Under the pieces are notes generated by a model, which saw only the letters and a program-made list of their open reading frames with translations, had not been told where the DNA came from and searched no databases. 64,000 nucleotides of DNA, taken from NCBI GenBank assembly GCA_963277665.1, contig OY728130.1:1361942393-1362006392 (forward strand). Reading direction: 5' to 3'. The first letter of the stretch is position 1. Each line of letters opens with the position of its first letter. Position numbers and translations under genes: made by a program. Below, piece after piece: positions 1 to 11,969 of the stretch. The DNA is from Viscum album (taxonomy: Eukaryota > Streptophyta > Magnoliopsida > Santalales > Viscaceae).

Positions 1-1089
1 AAATATTTTAAGTAGTAGTTTATGATGAGTCTCGTAGTTACTATATGATTATGAATTGATAAGTAATTAATTAAATAATGATGATGGCTCTTGATGCTTA
101 CATATAATGATGGTATACAAGATAATACAAGCTAAAAATGAATATCGATGTCAACATTTGGATTACAAGATATAAAATGTAAATAATTAAAATAAAAAAC
201 AATATTAATTAATTTCTATTTAATTAATTAATATTGATATTGATTCCTATAATCCGATTTAAAATATATACCTCAACGATGGTCGATAGGTATCATATGT
301 GACGATTGTGGTATATATATTCACTTAGTGTGGTTGTGTGGTATATCTATTCTATAAGTTTTGTTATTTTCTTTTTACCCACACATATAAAAAGGAAAAC
401 CAACATCCAATGATTATTATAGGTTTCCCCCCAACATCAGAGTTTTCATTGATATAGTTGGACGAAAACCCCCTCTCTGTTCTCCCTCTTTGAATATAAT
501 ATTATGTATAGTTGCACAGATGGGGGATTTCCTATACATGTATTCCACGAGATATGATGGCTTGAGGTTATTACCCAATGAATTTTCTTTTTTTTAATAT
601 TCAAAGGATTAATACTATTGTGTTAGGTATAGGTTATGATGGAAAAATCCATAGTACAAAATACAAAGGTTGTAGTGGGTTTTGGAAATAACTTAGTTGT
701 TATATGGATGATGTGGATGTGATGATTTTCTTCATGGGGTGCATAGTATTATATGGTTACCCATAAAACTACAGGAAAAATTATTTATGGATGAGATGAT
801 GGTACAGGGAATGAAATACTGGGGTGTGTGGGAGAAAAACCTATGGGGAGGTATTTATTTGTACCAATTTCTATATATATATATATATATATTTGTGTGT
901 GTGTGTGTGAGTGTGTGTGTGTGTGTTCTTAATATTTTGATTACAGTTTTGTGTCTTATTTGGTTAGTTATCTATTATGATCTTGGTAAAATTAAAGTAT
1001 ACCTATTTAGGTGCAATTTTTTCATTTATTAAATCACTATCCTTTAGTATGTTTGTTTACAAATTTCTATGAGAGGATTGGAAGAGGAT
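1..1089. other. Unassigned AT-rich sequence
   Basis: About 1.1 kb left of the first recognisable LTR. I find no coding similarity, LTR end or RNA gene. The 97-residue reading frame at 739-1032 runs through a TA/GT microsatellite and is not credible as a gene. It may be flanking host DNA or an older, unrecognisable repeat. Confidence 0.5.
871..926. repeat. Compound (TA)n-(GT)n microsatellite
   Basis: A run of about ten TA units is followed directly by an interrupted GT run of about sixteen units, with one GA interruption. It is a simple-sequence repeat and explains the Tyr/Ile and Val/Cys-rich translation of this stretch. Confidence 0.95.
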
Positions 1090-1895
1090 ATTAAAGAGAA
1101 TACATGATGTAAGTACATTTCCTTAAACATTACATAAACCTTATTTATGTAAACAATATTAATTTATTTCACATTGAGGATCCTTTTTTGTTTATATATT
1201 TAGATAATTAGGCCATTACTCATACATAACAAAACCATAACAATGAAAAATGGACACTTTCGAATAATATCCACTTTTCCCATAAAATATTTTTTTAAAT
1301 AAACCAAGATCAGTTTTATAAAATAACTTCACGACATTAAACGTGACATATCCCAATACTTACACATCATTAAGTCCTTTAAAAACATTAAAAAACGTGA
1401 GAAGATCTATATATATTAGTAAGGGAAATAAAAATATAGAAACCATTAGTCTATTGATGATAAAGAAAACCCAAGAAAACATTATCATAAAATAATAATT
1501 TTTTCCCTTAATAACTAGTAAATACTTTCCATTAAAAATAATCTCATTTTGTAATTTTGTAAATCATAACATTATTATAAAACCCATAGTAAGCATCAGA
1601 AATACATAAAGGTACCTTGAGACATAATTTTTATTCTCACTCTTATAAATGGAATAACCATGCGATTGACTTACATACATGTCACTCTTACAAATGGAAT
1701 AACCATACAGATGACTTACATACCCAATACAATGGAGGTTATAAAGTAACCACCCATCCGTAGTTTATCACGTACCCACCCATCAAATTTCCTAGTACCA
1801 CTGTATAACCATAACACATAAAATATTCAAATTTTCATCATTTCACTCATAAAATATCATTTTAAATCACAAGAAATCATTTCAAGATATTGAAA

Positions 1896-1900
1896 TAATC
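1896..1900. other. Empty gypsy target site (TAATC)
   Basis: In the U1 left LTR the sequence runs GAAATAATC then CATCCATTTT without a break. In U2 the same position is split: TAATC lies before the gypsy 5' LTR (31449-31453) and AAATC plus AATCCATTTT follows its 3' LTR (52682 on). This single pentamer therefore shows the pre-insertion state. Confidence 0.8.
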
Positions 1901-2657
1901 CATCCATTTTAGAAACCATTTTCAATTCCAAAACACCCTAAAATGGAAATAAGGGATTTATTTTTCTTTTAAAAAAGAAAATGAATTTAGAGGAATCCAA
2001 ATATAATATAATGGGCATAGAGATTGAGCATTATTTTTCACCATATAAGTTAAAAATAACATTATTTTTTTCATTTGTCAAAACATTATGTATACAACAC
2101 GTTAAAATATTCCATTGGAAAAGCATTCAATGAAATTAAAAATAGACATAAATGTCTTTTATAATCCTTTTATATTAATAAAAATATTTTGAATAATATC
2201 AAGGATTTTAACATAGAGAAAATAATGACATAATTATGTCTTTAAACATTAAAGGTTTCCCATACCACATTGACCATTTATATCTTAGTCATCATAAAAG
2301 AGTAATATTTAACAAAACATTAAATAACATGATAATAAATAAATTAATGACATGATAAGTCAAAGGCAACATATATACACATAATTAAAGAAGTTGTATA
2401 TATAAAATCAAACTATTCCACAATTAAATGGTATTGATATGAAGTCCCTTACCTTTAGTCCGACTCATAATATGCAATCTTTATATTCCTCTCATTCAGA
2501 CAACCTCCATTGGTTAAGAACATAAAATCTATAAAGAGGGATCACTGCCTATACTAATTACTCTAGAATGTGGGGAGTTATTATTGTAAGATATTTTGGT
2601 ACATATTATCTGATCGAAATAATTTTCTAAGTGTGAGGAATGGATAAAATGATATGT

Positions 2658-2666
2658 CCATTTATA
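2658..2666 (-). promoter_or_regulatory. TATA box of U1 LTR
   Basis: On the minus strand TATAAATGG follows a pyrimidine tract (2667-2680). The same tract plus TATA is found at the aligned position in the E LTRs and in the U2 right LTR, which supports a core promoter. It was read by eye and no transcript evidence is available. Confidence 0.55.
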
Positions 2667-5173
2667 AGAGAGGGGAGGGGTACTTTTGGAATCATCAAAA
2701 TAATAAATTAATATAAATTAATTTTATAATTCAAATGGCTCAAAAGTTATTAAATTCGAATATAGGATACTTTTTGGACAAAATTCTTTCATCCAATAAT
2801 CATTATAAAGGTTTTTAATATTTTGAATGCTTATGTTGTTTCTTGAACCTTTATTTAGACTTTTTAATTATTACCGTGATATCATGTAATTTACACTTTG
2901 GGAGTTAATATAATTACTATAAAAATAAAAATAAAATTCAATGATTTATTGAGTAAATTTTATGACTTATCACAATAATTTGGCCAAAATTGATATTTTT
3001 AGAAAATTTATATCATTTAATTAAATATTATTCATTATAAATATCAATAATATCAATTTTGACATTATCCATTACATTAATTTTTACAAATATCATAATA
3101 ACATTATATATTTGAAAAACCTCCTTTAACTCATCACTAAAATTTCACATTCATCCAAAAAATTCGTTAATGACATTAATTATATAAAATTATATTTGTT
3201 TTGAAATTTTATTATCATTTATTTGATTCTTCCATTAATTAAACAATTACTACATCATCATTGTGTCGCCATTTAAAGTAAATATTTTATCACTAAAAAT
3301 TATAAATAAATTATAATGATTTAGATATATATTTTATCTTTCAAATGTCTTTTTATAGTTTCTAGTATCACATATATAATTCCATATTATAAAATATTTT
3401 ACTAATTAAAAACAAATTTTTGATAAAATTTACATTTCTATGAATATAATTTTAAAAATGCCATACTCTAATCCATGTTTCTTTTAAAGGTTAAAATTTT
3501 AGTCCACATATGATTTTGTTCGATAAAAACTCTTCCAATGAAATTAAGATAGGTTTTATGGTAATTTTATAATATTTATAATATAATTTCAACCTTTAAT
3601 TACCCGATCAACCCTAAACCATGGTAATAAAAAAATTACTAAAGTTACTATTAATATTGTAAGAAAAATAAAGGGACTTATTTGAAAATTTTGTACTTTA
3701 TAATTCCCAATATGGAATCAATTTTTCAAATTTTAAAACATAGAAATTTCATAAATTAATTATAAATTAATATCATTGAGGGAATGAGAAAACAAGGTTT
3801 TAAAGTCAAAAATTCAAAAGTTCACAATGTTTTTATATCCAACTTCAATAAAAAATTGATTCCAATGAATAAAATTTTATTAAATGATAAAAAATGAATT
3901 AATTTAAAATTGAAACAATTAAAAATATATAATTTAACATAACAAATAAATTTTATGAAAAAAGTTGTTTTCAATTAAAATGTATTATTTTTTACTCTTC
4001 ATCATAACATGAAACATATCATAAAATACCAAAAAAATGAACAAAAGTAAATTTATATGCTCTACTTTAAAATAAGAAGTTTATTCTATCACATAGAACT
4101 TTTAAAAGTGTAAAACACTTGATTTAAAACAAGTATTCCATGAAAAGGTAAAAAATATCTTTTTTTGAAAAATAATTCTTTTATTCGTAAAATTTGATTT
4201 ATTCTTAAACCATGTCTAGAAAATATATAAGAGGAATTTGAAAAAAATTAAATATATTATATATATATTATTACTATTATCCCAAAAGATTTATTTTTTT
4301 CCTTATTTTCATAAATCATATTTGTGCACATTTAGATAGTTTTTTAAAAGAACAAATCCTTTTATTTTATAAATGGGTTTATATTCATTTTTAATTAATT
4401 GGTCACCAAAAATTAATTTTATTTACATTTTCTAAACCATATTTTAATAATTTAGTTAATCTTGTTCATTCCCACTATTATAATGCTGATGTGATAACTA
4501 CCATATTAAATAATAATATTTAGTTTTCATTTATGCTTAATGTGGAGTTTAATGTAAGCTATCTAATATAGTATATGTTTTTTAAATAAATGGGATGTTA
4601 TATTATCACCCTTTAATAAATTGTGTGCTTTTAATTTGAACAGAGGATCGAAAAATAATGGTTTGAATTTTGATAAAAACATTATTGAAATCCCATATCC
4701 AAAGAAGGACTAATATGACTTTTACTTTAAAATAATTAATAAGAATTTTGAATGTCACCTACAAAAACACATAAAGGATTCCATACAGAAAAAAATGTAA
4801 ATAAATGAAAAAACTAACAATCAAGTTGTGATAGTGAGTGATAGAGATATTGGTGTTTATAAATTTATCCATTATAAAACTATAAATATGTGATAGGTTA
4901 AAAGGTCACTGATTTCATAGTGATAAAAGTAAATACTTAATGATCTGGTTTTAAGAAACATTTCATAGTGTTGAGGAATTGTTTTACTATCTAATAATAG
5001 AATGAAATATATTATATTATACATTTCATCTTCATAAGAACCACCTCATCCTCATATGATGAACATACCAAAAATTAATGTCAATCACCAAATATTATAA
5101 AGACACTAATTTTTAATAATACATTAAAATTCATGTCCAAATGTAAAGGCATACCTTTAATTAAAATAAATAT

Positions 5174-5473
5174 TTACATAAAAATATCCCAACTAAACAT
5201 ATCCCAAATGATATTAATTTCTTGATATCGATTTAAGTTAAAACCTCTGAAGGAATGTATAAAACATTGATCATATGGAGGACCTTTTAAAAATATCAAG
5301 CTCTTGGGAAAAACCATCACTTCACCAGTTGTATCAACATCAACTGCAGTAGTAGAAAAACATTTTACCACACTTTTTTGTTTATGATAATGATGATTTC
5401 CTCCCGGAGTAAGTATTTTTAAACACACATTGGAATAATGTTCTAACTCATTGAAACATAAACATTTTATCAT
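5174..5473 (-). pseudogene. Gag zinc-knuckle remnant of U1
   Basis: A 99-codon open stretch on the minus strand. Residues 4-17 (CLCFNELEHYSNVC) keep the spacing of a retrotransposon CCHC zinc knuckle, with one Cys moved or replaced by Phe, so zinc binding would be impaired. The same position in E reads CFKFGAHGNYANTC, the third knuckle of that gag. The counterpart in U2 is 29231-29530, with about 13 residue differences. No capsid domain is recognisable upstream. It is a remnant of an RNA-binding nucleocapsid segment. Confidence 0.6.
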
Positions 5474-6561
5474 TTGATTCTATTTTATTTTCCAATCATC
5501 TCTCATGTAGTAATGATTCATATGACCAAACATACCACATCATAAGAACTTCCTTGTATTTTAAAGACATTCTTGTTGATTCTTTTCCACAATTATCATA
5601 ATATAGGAATTTGGTTTTCTAACCATCAATCTTCTTTGATGAATTATTTCCCATTTCCTTCTGACACGACCTCTTATATTGATTGTTTTCATGGAACATA
5701 TGATCATTAAAAAACACTATTTCTACCTTCCCAGCACATCAAACAACTTTATCATAGATTTTGGACTCATGGAACCCAATGCCCTTTAATAAATAATCTT
5801 CAATACTGAGTAAAACAGATTTATATTACTATCAAGATCCTCAATAAAATTTTGTACATACTAGGCCTAATGGGTGAAGTTTTCTTCATAATAATCCACT
5901 ATATATTCCTACTCTTGCCTCAATTTCAAGTGTTTTTTTCTATCCTAAGTAAAAAAACCATAGTCAAATATTTATCATTAAATATATTCTTAAATTCTAC
6001 CCATTCCAATGGATCAATTTCGTTACTTTATCTAATATACATAATCATTCACCACAACTGGTTGACTTCACCTTCAAAAAGATAAATTATAAGAGTTTCG
6101 TTTTGGTTATCCAAACAAAAAATGACATCAAAAATATTTTCAAGGGATTTAGTCCTTCATTTATCTCATACGGGGTCATTTGATTCTATGAATTATTGGG
6201 GATATTGCCTCCTAAAATTTTCCACTATAGACATGTTCCTTTTTGGAACATCATGTTCCTTTATAGAACGGATACCACCACCATTTATATCATGTGTCAA
6301 GTGACCTATACCTATAAAAAAAATTATATTCTGATTCCAACCATCTTAGGATAATAATTTGGAAGGATGTATTCCTCTTGATTCCTTTACATAACTTCTT
6401 TGATGTTTACTCTATGAAAAAACATTCTGAATAGATATATATTAGGAGAAGAGACAAGTTAATCTTAAAATTAAAAATCATTACAATTTAACCATGATGT
6501 AAAATATTCAAAGGGGATGATAATAAAACTATAATAACTTCTAATGTAATCTAAACCTTTA

Positions 6562-6573
6562 TTTTGATACCAT
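6562..6573 (-). other. U1 primer-binding site (minus strand)
   Basis: On the minus strand the bases next to the right LTR read TGGTATCAAAAT. The TGGTATCA core matches the usual plant initiator-Met tRNA primer-binding site. Its position directly outside TATAAGG (6575) defines the LTR edge and the minus orientation. Confidence 0.65.
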
Positions 6574-6574
6574 C

Positions 6575-7397
6575 TATAAGGAACTGAACATAATACATTA
6601 CAAAAAATTGAGTTATATAAGTAATTTTACATTTATTCACATTGGTATTTTTTTAGTTTTAGAGATTTAGAATAGTAGGCTATAAAACCCACATAACAAA
6701 ACCATAACAATACAAAGAGGAAACATACAAATAGTACAACTTTTCCCTATAATATAAATCCTTTAATATAAATAATGCTCACTTTTATGAAAAATATTCA
6801 TGAAATTCAACATGACATCCCACTATCCTCACTCATCCTCAAGTCCTGTGAAATACATTAGAAAACATGAGATGAGAATAAAAAGCTCATTAATGGAAGT
6901 AAAAAACATGGATTCTATTAGTCCATTAATAAACACTAAACCCCATGAAAACATTATCATAATGTAATACTTTTCACCCTTAATAAGAATTAAATACTTT
7001 CCTTTGAAAATAATCTCATTCCAAACATTTTTAATCACTAATTACCATAAAACACATAACAATAATATAAAATACATAAAGGTACCATGGGACATAATTA
7101 TACTTCTCACTCCAGTAAATGGAATAACCATGTGGTAGACATCCATATATGTCACTTATATAAATGTAATATCCATATGGCCAACTTCCATACCAAGCGC
7201 ACTAGGGGATATAATGTTACCACCCATCCTTGGTTTATCGCAAAACCACTCATCCTCAGTTTATCATGTAACCTCATATAAAATGTCCAAGTAACATTAG
7301 ATAATCATAACACATAAACGATTTCAATTTTCAGCATTTCACTCATATAATTTCATATGAAATCACAAGAAAATGTTTAATGAAATATAAAATTATC
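6575..7397 (-). repeat. U1 right LTR, part interrupted by gypsy copy 1
   Basis: This begins TATAAGGAAC beside the primer-binding site and aligns with 1090-1900 of the left LTR and with 30630-31453 of U2. It stops after 823 bases, where gypsy copy 1 starts. The rest of this LTR should lie beyond gypsy copy 1 but is missing, apparently lost with the end of that gypsy. Confidence 0.75.
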
Positions 7398-7888
7398 TAT
7401 AAAGAAACGGATTTACATGTAATTTTTTTAATTATATGGAATCATTATAAGATTTTCAAAATTGACGGAGCGTGATTCCAAGGCCTGGTGTGCCCGGAAT
7501 GAATTTATAAACTTTTCTAAAGGTATGTTGAGTAAACACATGAGCATAATTTTGTATCTTTTGAACCAGTGCTCAGATTAATAATCCAAGGGCATTTTTC
7601 AATCAGTAGCACCGGGATTCCCATAATGGAGGCTTCACTTTGACCGTAGTAGGTCTGTAGAAGATGTTATGTTTTGGGACTTTTTAAAGAATAATAAAAA
7701 CAACTTAGTTTATATTTATTTTCTATCTTATACTCCAATGAAGAAGCAACGTGTGGGACCAACGATGTGTCAATCTAATAAATGGCTTGACCCTTCAATC
7801 TAAGTAACAACAATGTTGGTGAATTAGGAAGGTTCTTAATTAATGAGCCCCCATTAATTCCCAACATCATTATATACCATCCCCTCTC

Positions 7889-7898
7889 TTATTTATAC
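7889..7898 (+). promoter_or_regulatory. Likely TATA box of gypsy copy 1 5' LTR
   Basis: TTATTTATAC lies just after a CCCCTCTC pyrimidine tract, about 490 bases into the LTR. A TATA-like element with the same upstream tract occurs at the aligned place in the other three LTRs (15866, 31949, 39883), so this is the best core-promoter candidate. Confidence 0.5.
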
Positions 7899-8699
7899 AG
7901 AAATTGGGGGGAGGTGTCAACACTACTTATCCAAGAAACTATGTGCTGACAAAGTGCTGAAACACCAAACCCTTGGAAGACAGTGCTAGTTCCGGTGAGC
8001 TGTGACGAGTGACACTAAAACCCCGAACCGGAGATCGACGATCGAGTGATGTCATTGGAGGATAGTTGTGGGGGATGGCGAACACTGACCACTTCCACAA
8101 ACGTCCTCTCACTATTATTATAGAGGTAGGGGGTCAATTATTGTTTAATTCAAGTGATTTTCATTAGCCCTTTATTCTCCATCATCATTATGTGTTAACA
8201 CAGAGGGCATGGATCTAACAAACCTAGCTCGGACCCTCCACCACTTTGTTATGATTGCACCCTCTGTGGAAGACCACCAGTGCGACAACACTGACTGACT
8301 ACGAAGGAAGCAGTGCGACGATGCATGCCACAAGAAGAGACCAAAACACTAAGTTGCAGTAGTTTTCAAAGCGTTTGGCATCGACCGACCACAAAAGAGG
8401 TCCAGCTCGCCATCGTGCACCACCGGTGGGCAAGGTGTTGTGGATCGTTAGCCGTGGTGGTCAGAGAAGGTGTTTGGAAAATTGTCCAGCCGAAGAAGTG
8501 GAGGTGGTGTGAACAACATGCCGCCGATGAGTAAAGGACCGCAGCTATAGCCTCAGTGGAGGCAGAACCCATGCCTCTAGCAGGTTCCACAATGACCAGG
8601 AGGCGTCCACGTGGCACTGCCATTTCATGAAGGAAAACGGCCTTTGGGCTGTCCAAGACATCAGGGGTAAACTCACCCCCTTTTCCATCCCCTACAGAC

Positions 8700-8960
8700 A
8701 GTAGGCCGTGCCCCCTTGCAGACCACTCTCATGCGGTCAGGCCGCCTGCCCTGTGGGCCATGTGCCTGGCTGGCAGGGTCCCCCCCATGCGTGTCGGGCT
8801 ACCCCTTTGTGGGCTGGATCCCCCATTGCGGGTTTCCCTCTTTACGAGTTTGGCCGACCATTGCAGGCTGCCCCCTTGCAGGCTAGGCCAGCCCTCGAAC
8901 CTGGCCCAACCCAGAAAGGGTCAGGCTGGGTCGGTCTGACTGGGTCAGACTGGACTTGGG
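8700..8960. repeat. GC-rich degenerate repeat in gypsy LTR
   Basis: GC-rich island with loosely repeated blocks of the type GGCTGCCCCCTTGCAGGC. It stands out from the AT-rich surroundings and recurs in the other LTRs (16680-16990, 32755-33030, 40690-41010) with differing copy number. The open frames here on both strands are composition artefacts. Confidence 0.7.
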
Positions 8961-9357
8961 GCCCACCGGACCCTAAAACACTTAAAGAGACATACCTCGA
9001 GAACCATAAATCTGTTTGATAAACCATCTATGAAAATGGGATCTTTGGAATGAGATGGTCTTTTGGGAATACTCCACTTGAGTTTTGGAAAATGGTGGCG
9101 TATGGCTAGGTTGGGTCAAGCCCAAATCCAACCGCACCCTCAGAACTAAAATGCTTATAACTCATAGATCATGCATCTAATTGATGCGTCATCTATCATG
9201 TTAGAACCCTTACGACATGGAGGCCCTTTGGGTTAATCTTTTGTGGAGGTTAATGGTGGTCTAGGTACAACCGATATCTCGAAGGGAGGATTCTACGGAA
9301 CTCGAGCGCACCATGTACGAGAATCATATGTGAGGCTATAACACGAAGAAATAACAT

Positions 9358-9545
9358 TGATCCTATGTGGGTAAGCTTCTATCAAATCCTGTGTGGGTCA
9401 GCTCTTAGAGATCCTATGTGGGTCAGTGCATACCGATCCTTTGTACATCAAATCCTGTGTGGGTCAGTGCATATTGATCCTGTGTGGGTCAGATTCAGTG
9501 TGGCTTAGTGGGGGTTAGTTACCTATTGATCCGGTGTGGGTCAGC
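9358..9545 (+). repeat. Array of GATCCTGTGTGGGTCAG-type motifs
   Basis: A 17-base motif close to GATCCTGTGTGGGTCAG recurs about eight times with irregular spacers. It is conserved in the other gypsy LTRs (33415-33560, 41396-41612). Copy 1's 3' LTR breaks off inside the first unit of its own array at 17385. Confidence 0.85.
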
Positions 9546-9646
9546 AACAGTTCCTCTTTACAGAGTAAGATGATATAGATTATAACAAATCATCTATTAT
9601 TCTATACCTATGTTATACATGTTTTTTAGCTAAGTCTCTTTTGTTT

Positions 9647-9863
9647 CATGGTGTTACTTGTGCGCTAATTCTATCTTCATGCTGTTACCTATGTGGTACT
9701 TCTATCTTAGTGGTGTTAACTCTGTGGTACTTCTATCTTTATAGTGTTACCTATGTGGTACTTCTATCTTCGTGGTGTTATCTGTGTGGTACTTATAACT
9801 TCATGGTGTTGTCTTCCGGGTGTTACCTATGTAGTACTTCTACCTTCGTGGTGTTATCTTTTT
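9647..9863 (+). repeat. 31-bp minisatellite in gypsy LTR
   Basis: About seven imperfect tandem copies of a 31-base unit built on GTGTTACCTATGTGGTACTT plus a short tail. It lies in the transcribed part of the LTR. Since 31 is not a multiple of 3, the three frames cycle and give a repetitive peptide that is not a protein. It is present in three of four LTRs; the fourth is truncated before it. Confidence 0.9.
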
Positions 9864-10527
9864 GGGTTTCACCCCTCATGTATGATATGAGGATGTCTTG
9901 ATAATTTTGGTATATGTATGGGAATATACCTAAGTAGATTTTATGTCTATTACTTTGTGATTTGATATTGAGGTCTTCCATTGTGGTATTTTCCTTTGTG
10001 GAACTCTATGAGACCTATGAGGGTCTCGGGGTCCCCACTGAGTATTTTCATACTCACCCCTACATGGGCTATGCCTGCACCTTGTTGTGTCTGGTGCAGA
10101 TGACATACATAATTGATCGAGGCTGAGGGATCCATGACTGGACGGTACCAAGTGGTGGACCACTTGGCATGACATGATGTAGGGAAGACTATTCGTGAGT
10201 AGTACCTGCCCTTCAGGTAGGATCCTCAGTGGACAATCTAGGAGTTGTTTGTACTTTTCAGTTGTATTTTTACTTTTTAGTTATACTCATACTTTCAGTT
10301 GGGCTTGTATTCTGGTCCCTTTTTCTTTGGGAATCCTCTTTTACTATAGTAGTATACTTGTGGTTTATTCTTGGTGTGTCTTGGAGTGAGTGTCTATATA
10401 TCTTAAAAGGAAATTCCCTCCCATTTTGAAGATATGCCTTTCCAGTGGTAGTCACCAGCCCATGGCTGATAGAATGCGAGCATGGGGTAGTCACAGCATG
10501 GGCCCCAAGGGACGTGTCATGAAAAAG

Positions 10528-10545
10528 TAGTATCAAAAGATTTGG
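10528..10545 (+). other. Primer-binding site of gypsy copy 1
   Basis: TAGTATCAAAAGATTTGG. Compared with copy 2 (TGGTATCAAAAGAGTCGG) it is a decayed initiator-Met tRNA primer-binding site directly after the LTR. Confidence 0.7.
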
Positions 10546-10799
10546 TTGTGCATAAGAACTATGACTCTAATCTTTTCAATTATGAAATAGCTTTATGTGG
10601 TATGAGTGTGGTTTTTAGTTTGGGTAATCTAGTGCTGGTGTGGAAAACAACATATCCGTACACCAGGACCTTGACTTTTGATTTTTGACTTAGTGCATAA
10701 AAACACTTATTATGTGTGTTTTGATAAGTTTTTCTTATGATCTCTTGGAGTTAGCTCACTAAGTATATCTTATTATCCATGTAATACCTATCTTCTTTT

Positions 10800-11900
10800 A
10801 GGATTCTACCACATAGACAGTAAGCTGGGATTCCCAAAAGTGTACACGATGACAGCCCACAGAGCGATGAGGCCTTGGTGCAGGTACTTCTTACAACATT
10901 AGCACATTCTGGTGGTGTACCAATAGCACCACTACCTATTGGGAAGTTGTTTCCACCATCCCCACTAGCAGAGGGTTCATGACGACTGAGCGTGTTTCAA
11001 AAGTTTCAACAGAAGCGACCTTTGAGGTTCAGAGGCGAGACGAACCCGCAGGCAGGTGAGGACTGGCTGGAGGTTGTAGTCAGAGTTTTCTGCCTGGTTG
11101 GGGCACTAGATAACCATATGGTGATACTATTAGCTAGTTTTTTTAAGCAGCGATAGGGAGACTGTGGATCTTGATTCTCCAGTTAGACGACAAGGTGACC
11201 CTCGTCTAGGAAGACTTCGAGAGCCTGTTCTGGGAAGAGGTCGTCCCGGTGACCTTACACTCTGTGCGTATACATGAGCTATTGCACTTACATCAGGAAA
11301 ACATATCTGTGGACCAGTACGCAGTGAGGTTCACTAATCTCACCCTCTACTGCACCAAAATGGTATGAGGATCCTTCTTCAGGGCTTAGACCTTTGAGCA
11401 AGGTCCCCAATGGAAGATCAGAGCATCGATGATATCACTTAGCATACCGACATAGGATAGGGTGCTTGAGAGAGCACTTTTGGTGGAGAGATTCCGAGCT
11501 GAACAGGCACTGACAGTGAGATCCACCACCAGAAGTTAGGTAGAGGAGTCATCTGAAGTATGCAGTAGGCGTCTGACGTATGGGACTAAGAGGGGAAGAC
11601 CTTCTGGTGGACAACCTTAGGATACAGGTTCAGTAGTGCAGGCCTCATGGGATAGAGGAGGATAGATGAGGAGCAGAAAGTGCTACACCTGCGGTGAGTA
11701 GGGTCACATGGCTTGTGACTGCCCAACCCGCCATACAGACAACCATTATATGGTCGAGGGACTGCTAAGGCAGAGGCATAGATTTGATCGGTGAGGTTTG
11801 CAGGCAGCATGTGGATGGGTAGAGGAGTTAGCTGTGCAGCAGGCGGTGGGTGATGATTCATGGTTCTGCCGCCACAACCACCTAGTGGTCCACCCCGACC
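10800..11900 (+). pseudogene. gag: gag pseudogene of gypsy copy 1
   Basis: The capsid core begins near 11005, where translation gives RFRGETNPQAGEDWLE, typical of plant gypsy Gag (retrotrans_gag). A CCHC zinc knuckle lies at 11681-11722 (CYTCGE*GHMACDC) with a TAG stop inside it at 11699-11701, in place of a residue between the second Cys and the His. Several frameshifts and stops separate these parts. Intact Gag would form the virus-like particle and bind RNA; this copy cannot. Confidence 0.8.
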
Positions 11901-11969
11901 ACAGGGATCAGGGGGACAGGGACTAGCTCAACTCTAGGTTGATGAGACCTAAGACCACGGTGCTCCAGA

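Larger units (their letters stand above)
1090..4602 (-). repeat. U1 left LTR (3' LTR of a minus-strand element)
   Basis: About 3.5 kb, very AT-rich. It aligns along its length with the right LTR of U2 (30630-31453 plus 52687-55377) and, more distantly, with both 3.9-kb LTRs of element E. The right end reads GGGATGTTATA, matching the GGGGTGTTACA end of E. The left end is blurred and could be off by tens of bases. Because the family reads on the minus strand, this is its 3' LTR. It is uninterrupted, so it preserves the site that gypsy occupies in the right LTRs. Confidence 0.75.
4603..6574 (-). mobile_element. U1 internal region (gag remnant only)
   Basis: About 2.0 kb between the two U1 LTRs. 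The end near 4640-4900 aligns with the E interior at 46135-46400, which establishes the family relationship. On the minus strand it begins with a degenerate primer-binding site beside the right LTR and holds a broken gag zinc-knuckle frame at 5174-5473. No protease, reverse transcriptase or integrase motif was found. The interior is shorter than one LTR, so the element was non-autonomous, or lost pol long ago. Confidence 0.7.
7398..10523 (+). repeat. 5' LTR of gypsy copy 1
   Basis: About 3.1 kb. The start is degraded (TATAAAG instead of TGTAA) and was placed by alignment with the 3' LTR start at 15371. The end lies a few bases before the primer-binding site. Inside are an AT-rich promoter zone, a GC-rich repetitive middle, a 17-bp-motif array and a 31-bp minisatellite. 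Open frames in its GC-rich part (8313-9027) are not genes. Confidence 0.85.

Noticed and set aside
8313..9027. Overlapping open frames on both strands in the GC-rich block, also at 16223-17146 and 32532-33076
   Set aside because: They recur only because the blocks are paralogous LTR segments, frames are not conserved between copies, and they carry no domain; GC-rich composition simply lacks stop codons.
9358..9863. CRISPR-like array
   Set aside because: Units are tandem or irregular with no unique spacers, lie inside an LTR and recur in the other LTRs; the sequence is plant nuclear DNA.
9641..9901. Repetitive Cys/Val/Tyr-rich peptides (also 33658-33918, 41633-41935)
   Set aside because: They are translations of the 31-bp minisatellite, with the frame cycling each unit; not a secreted or membrane protein.
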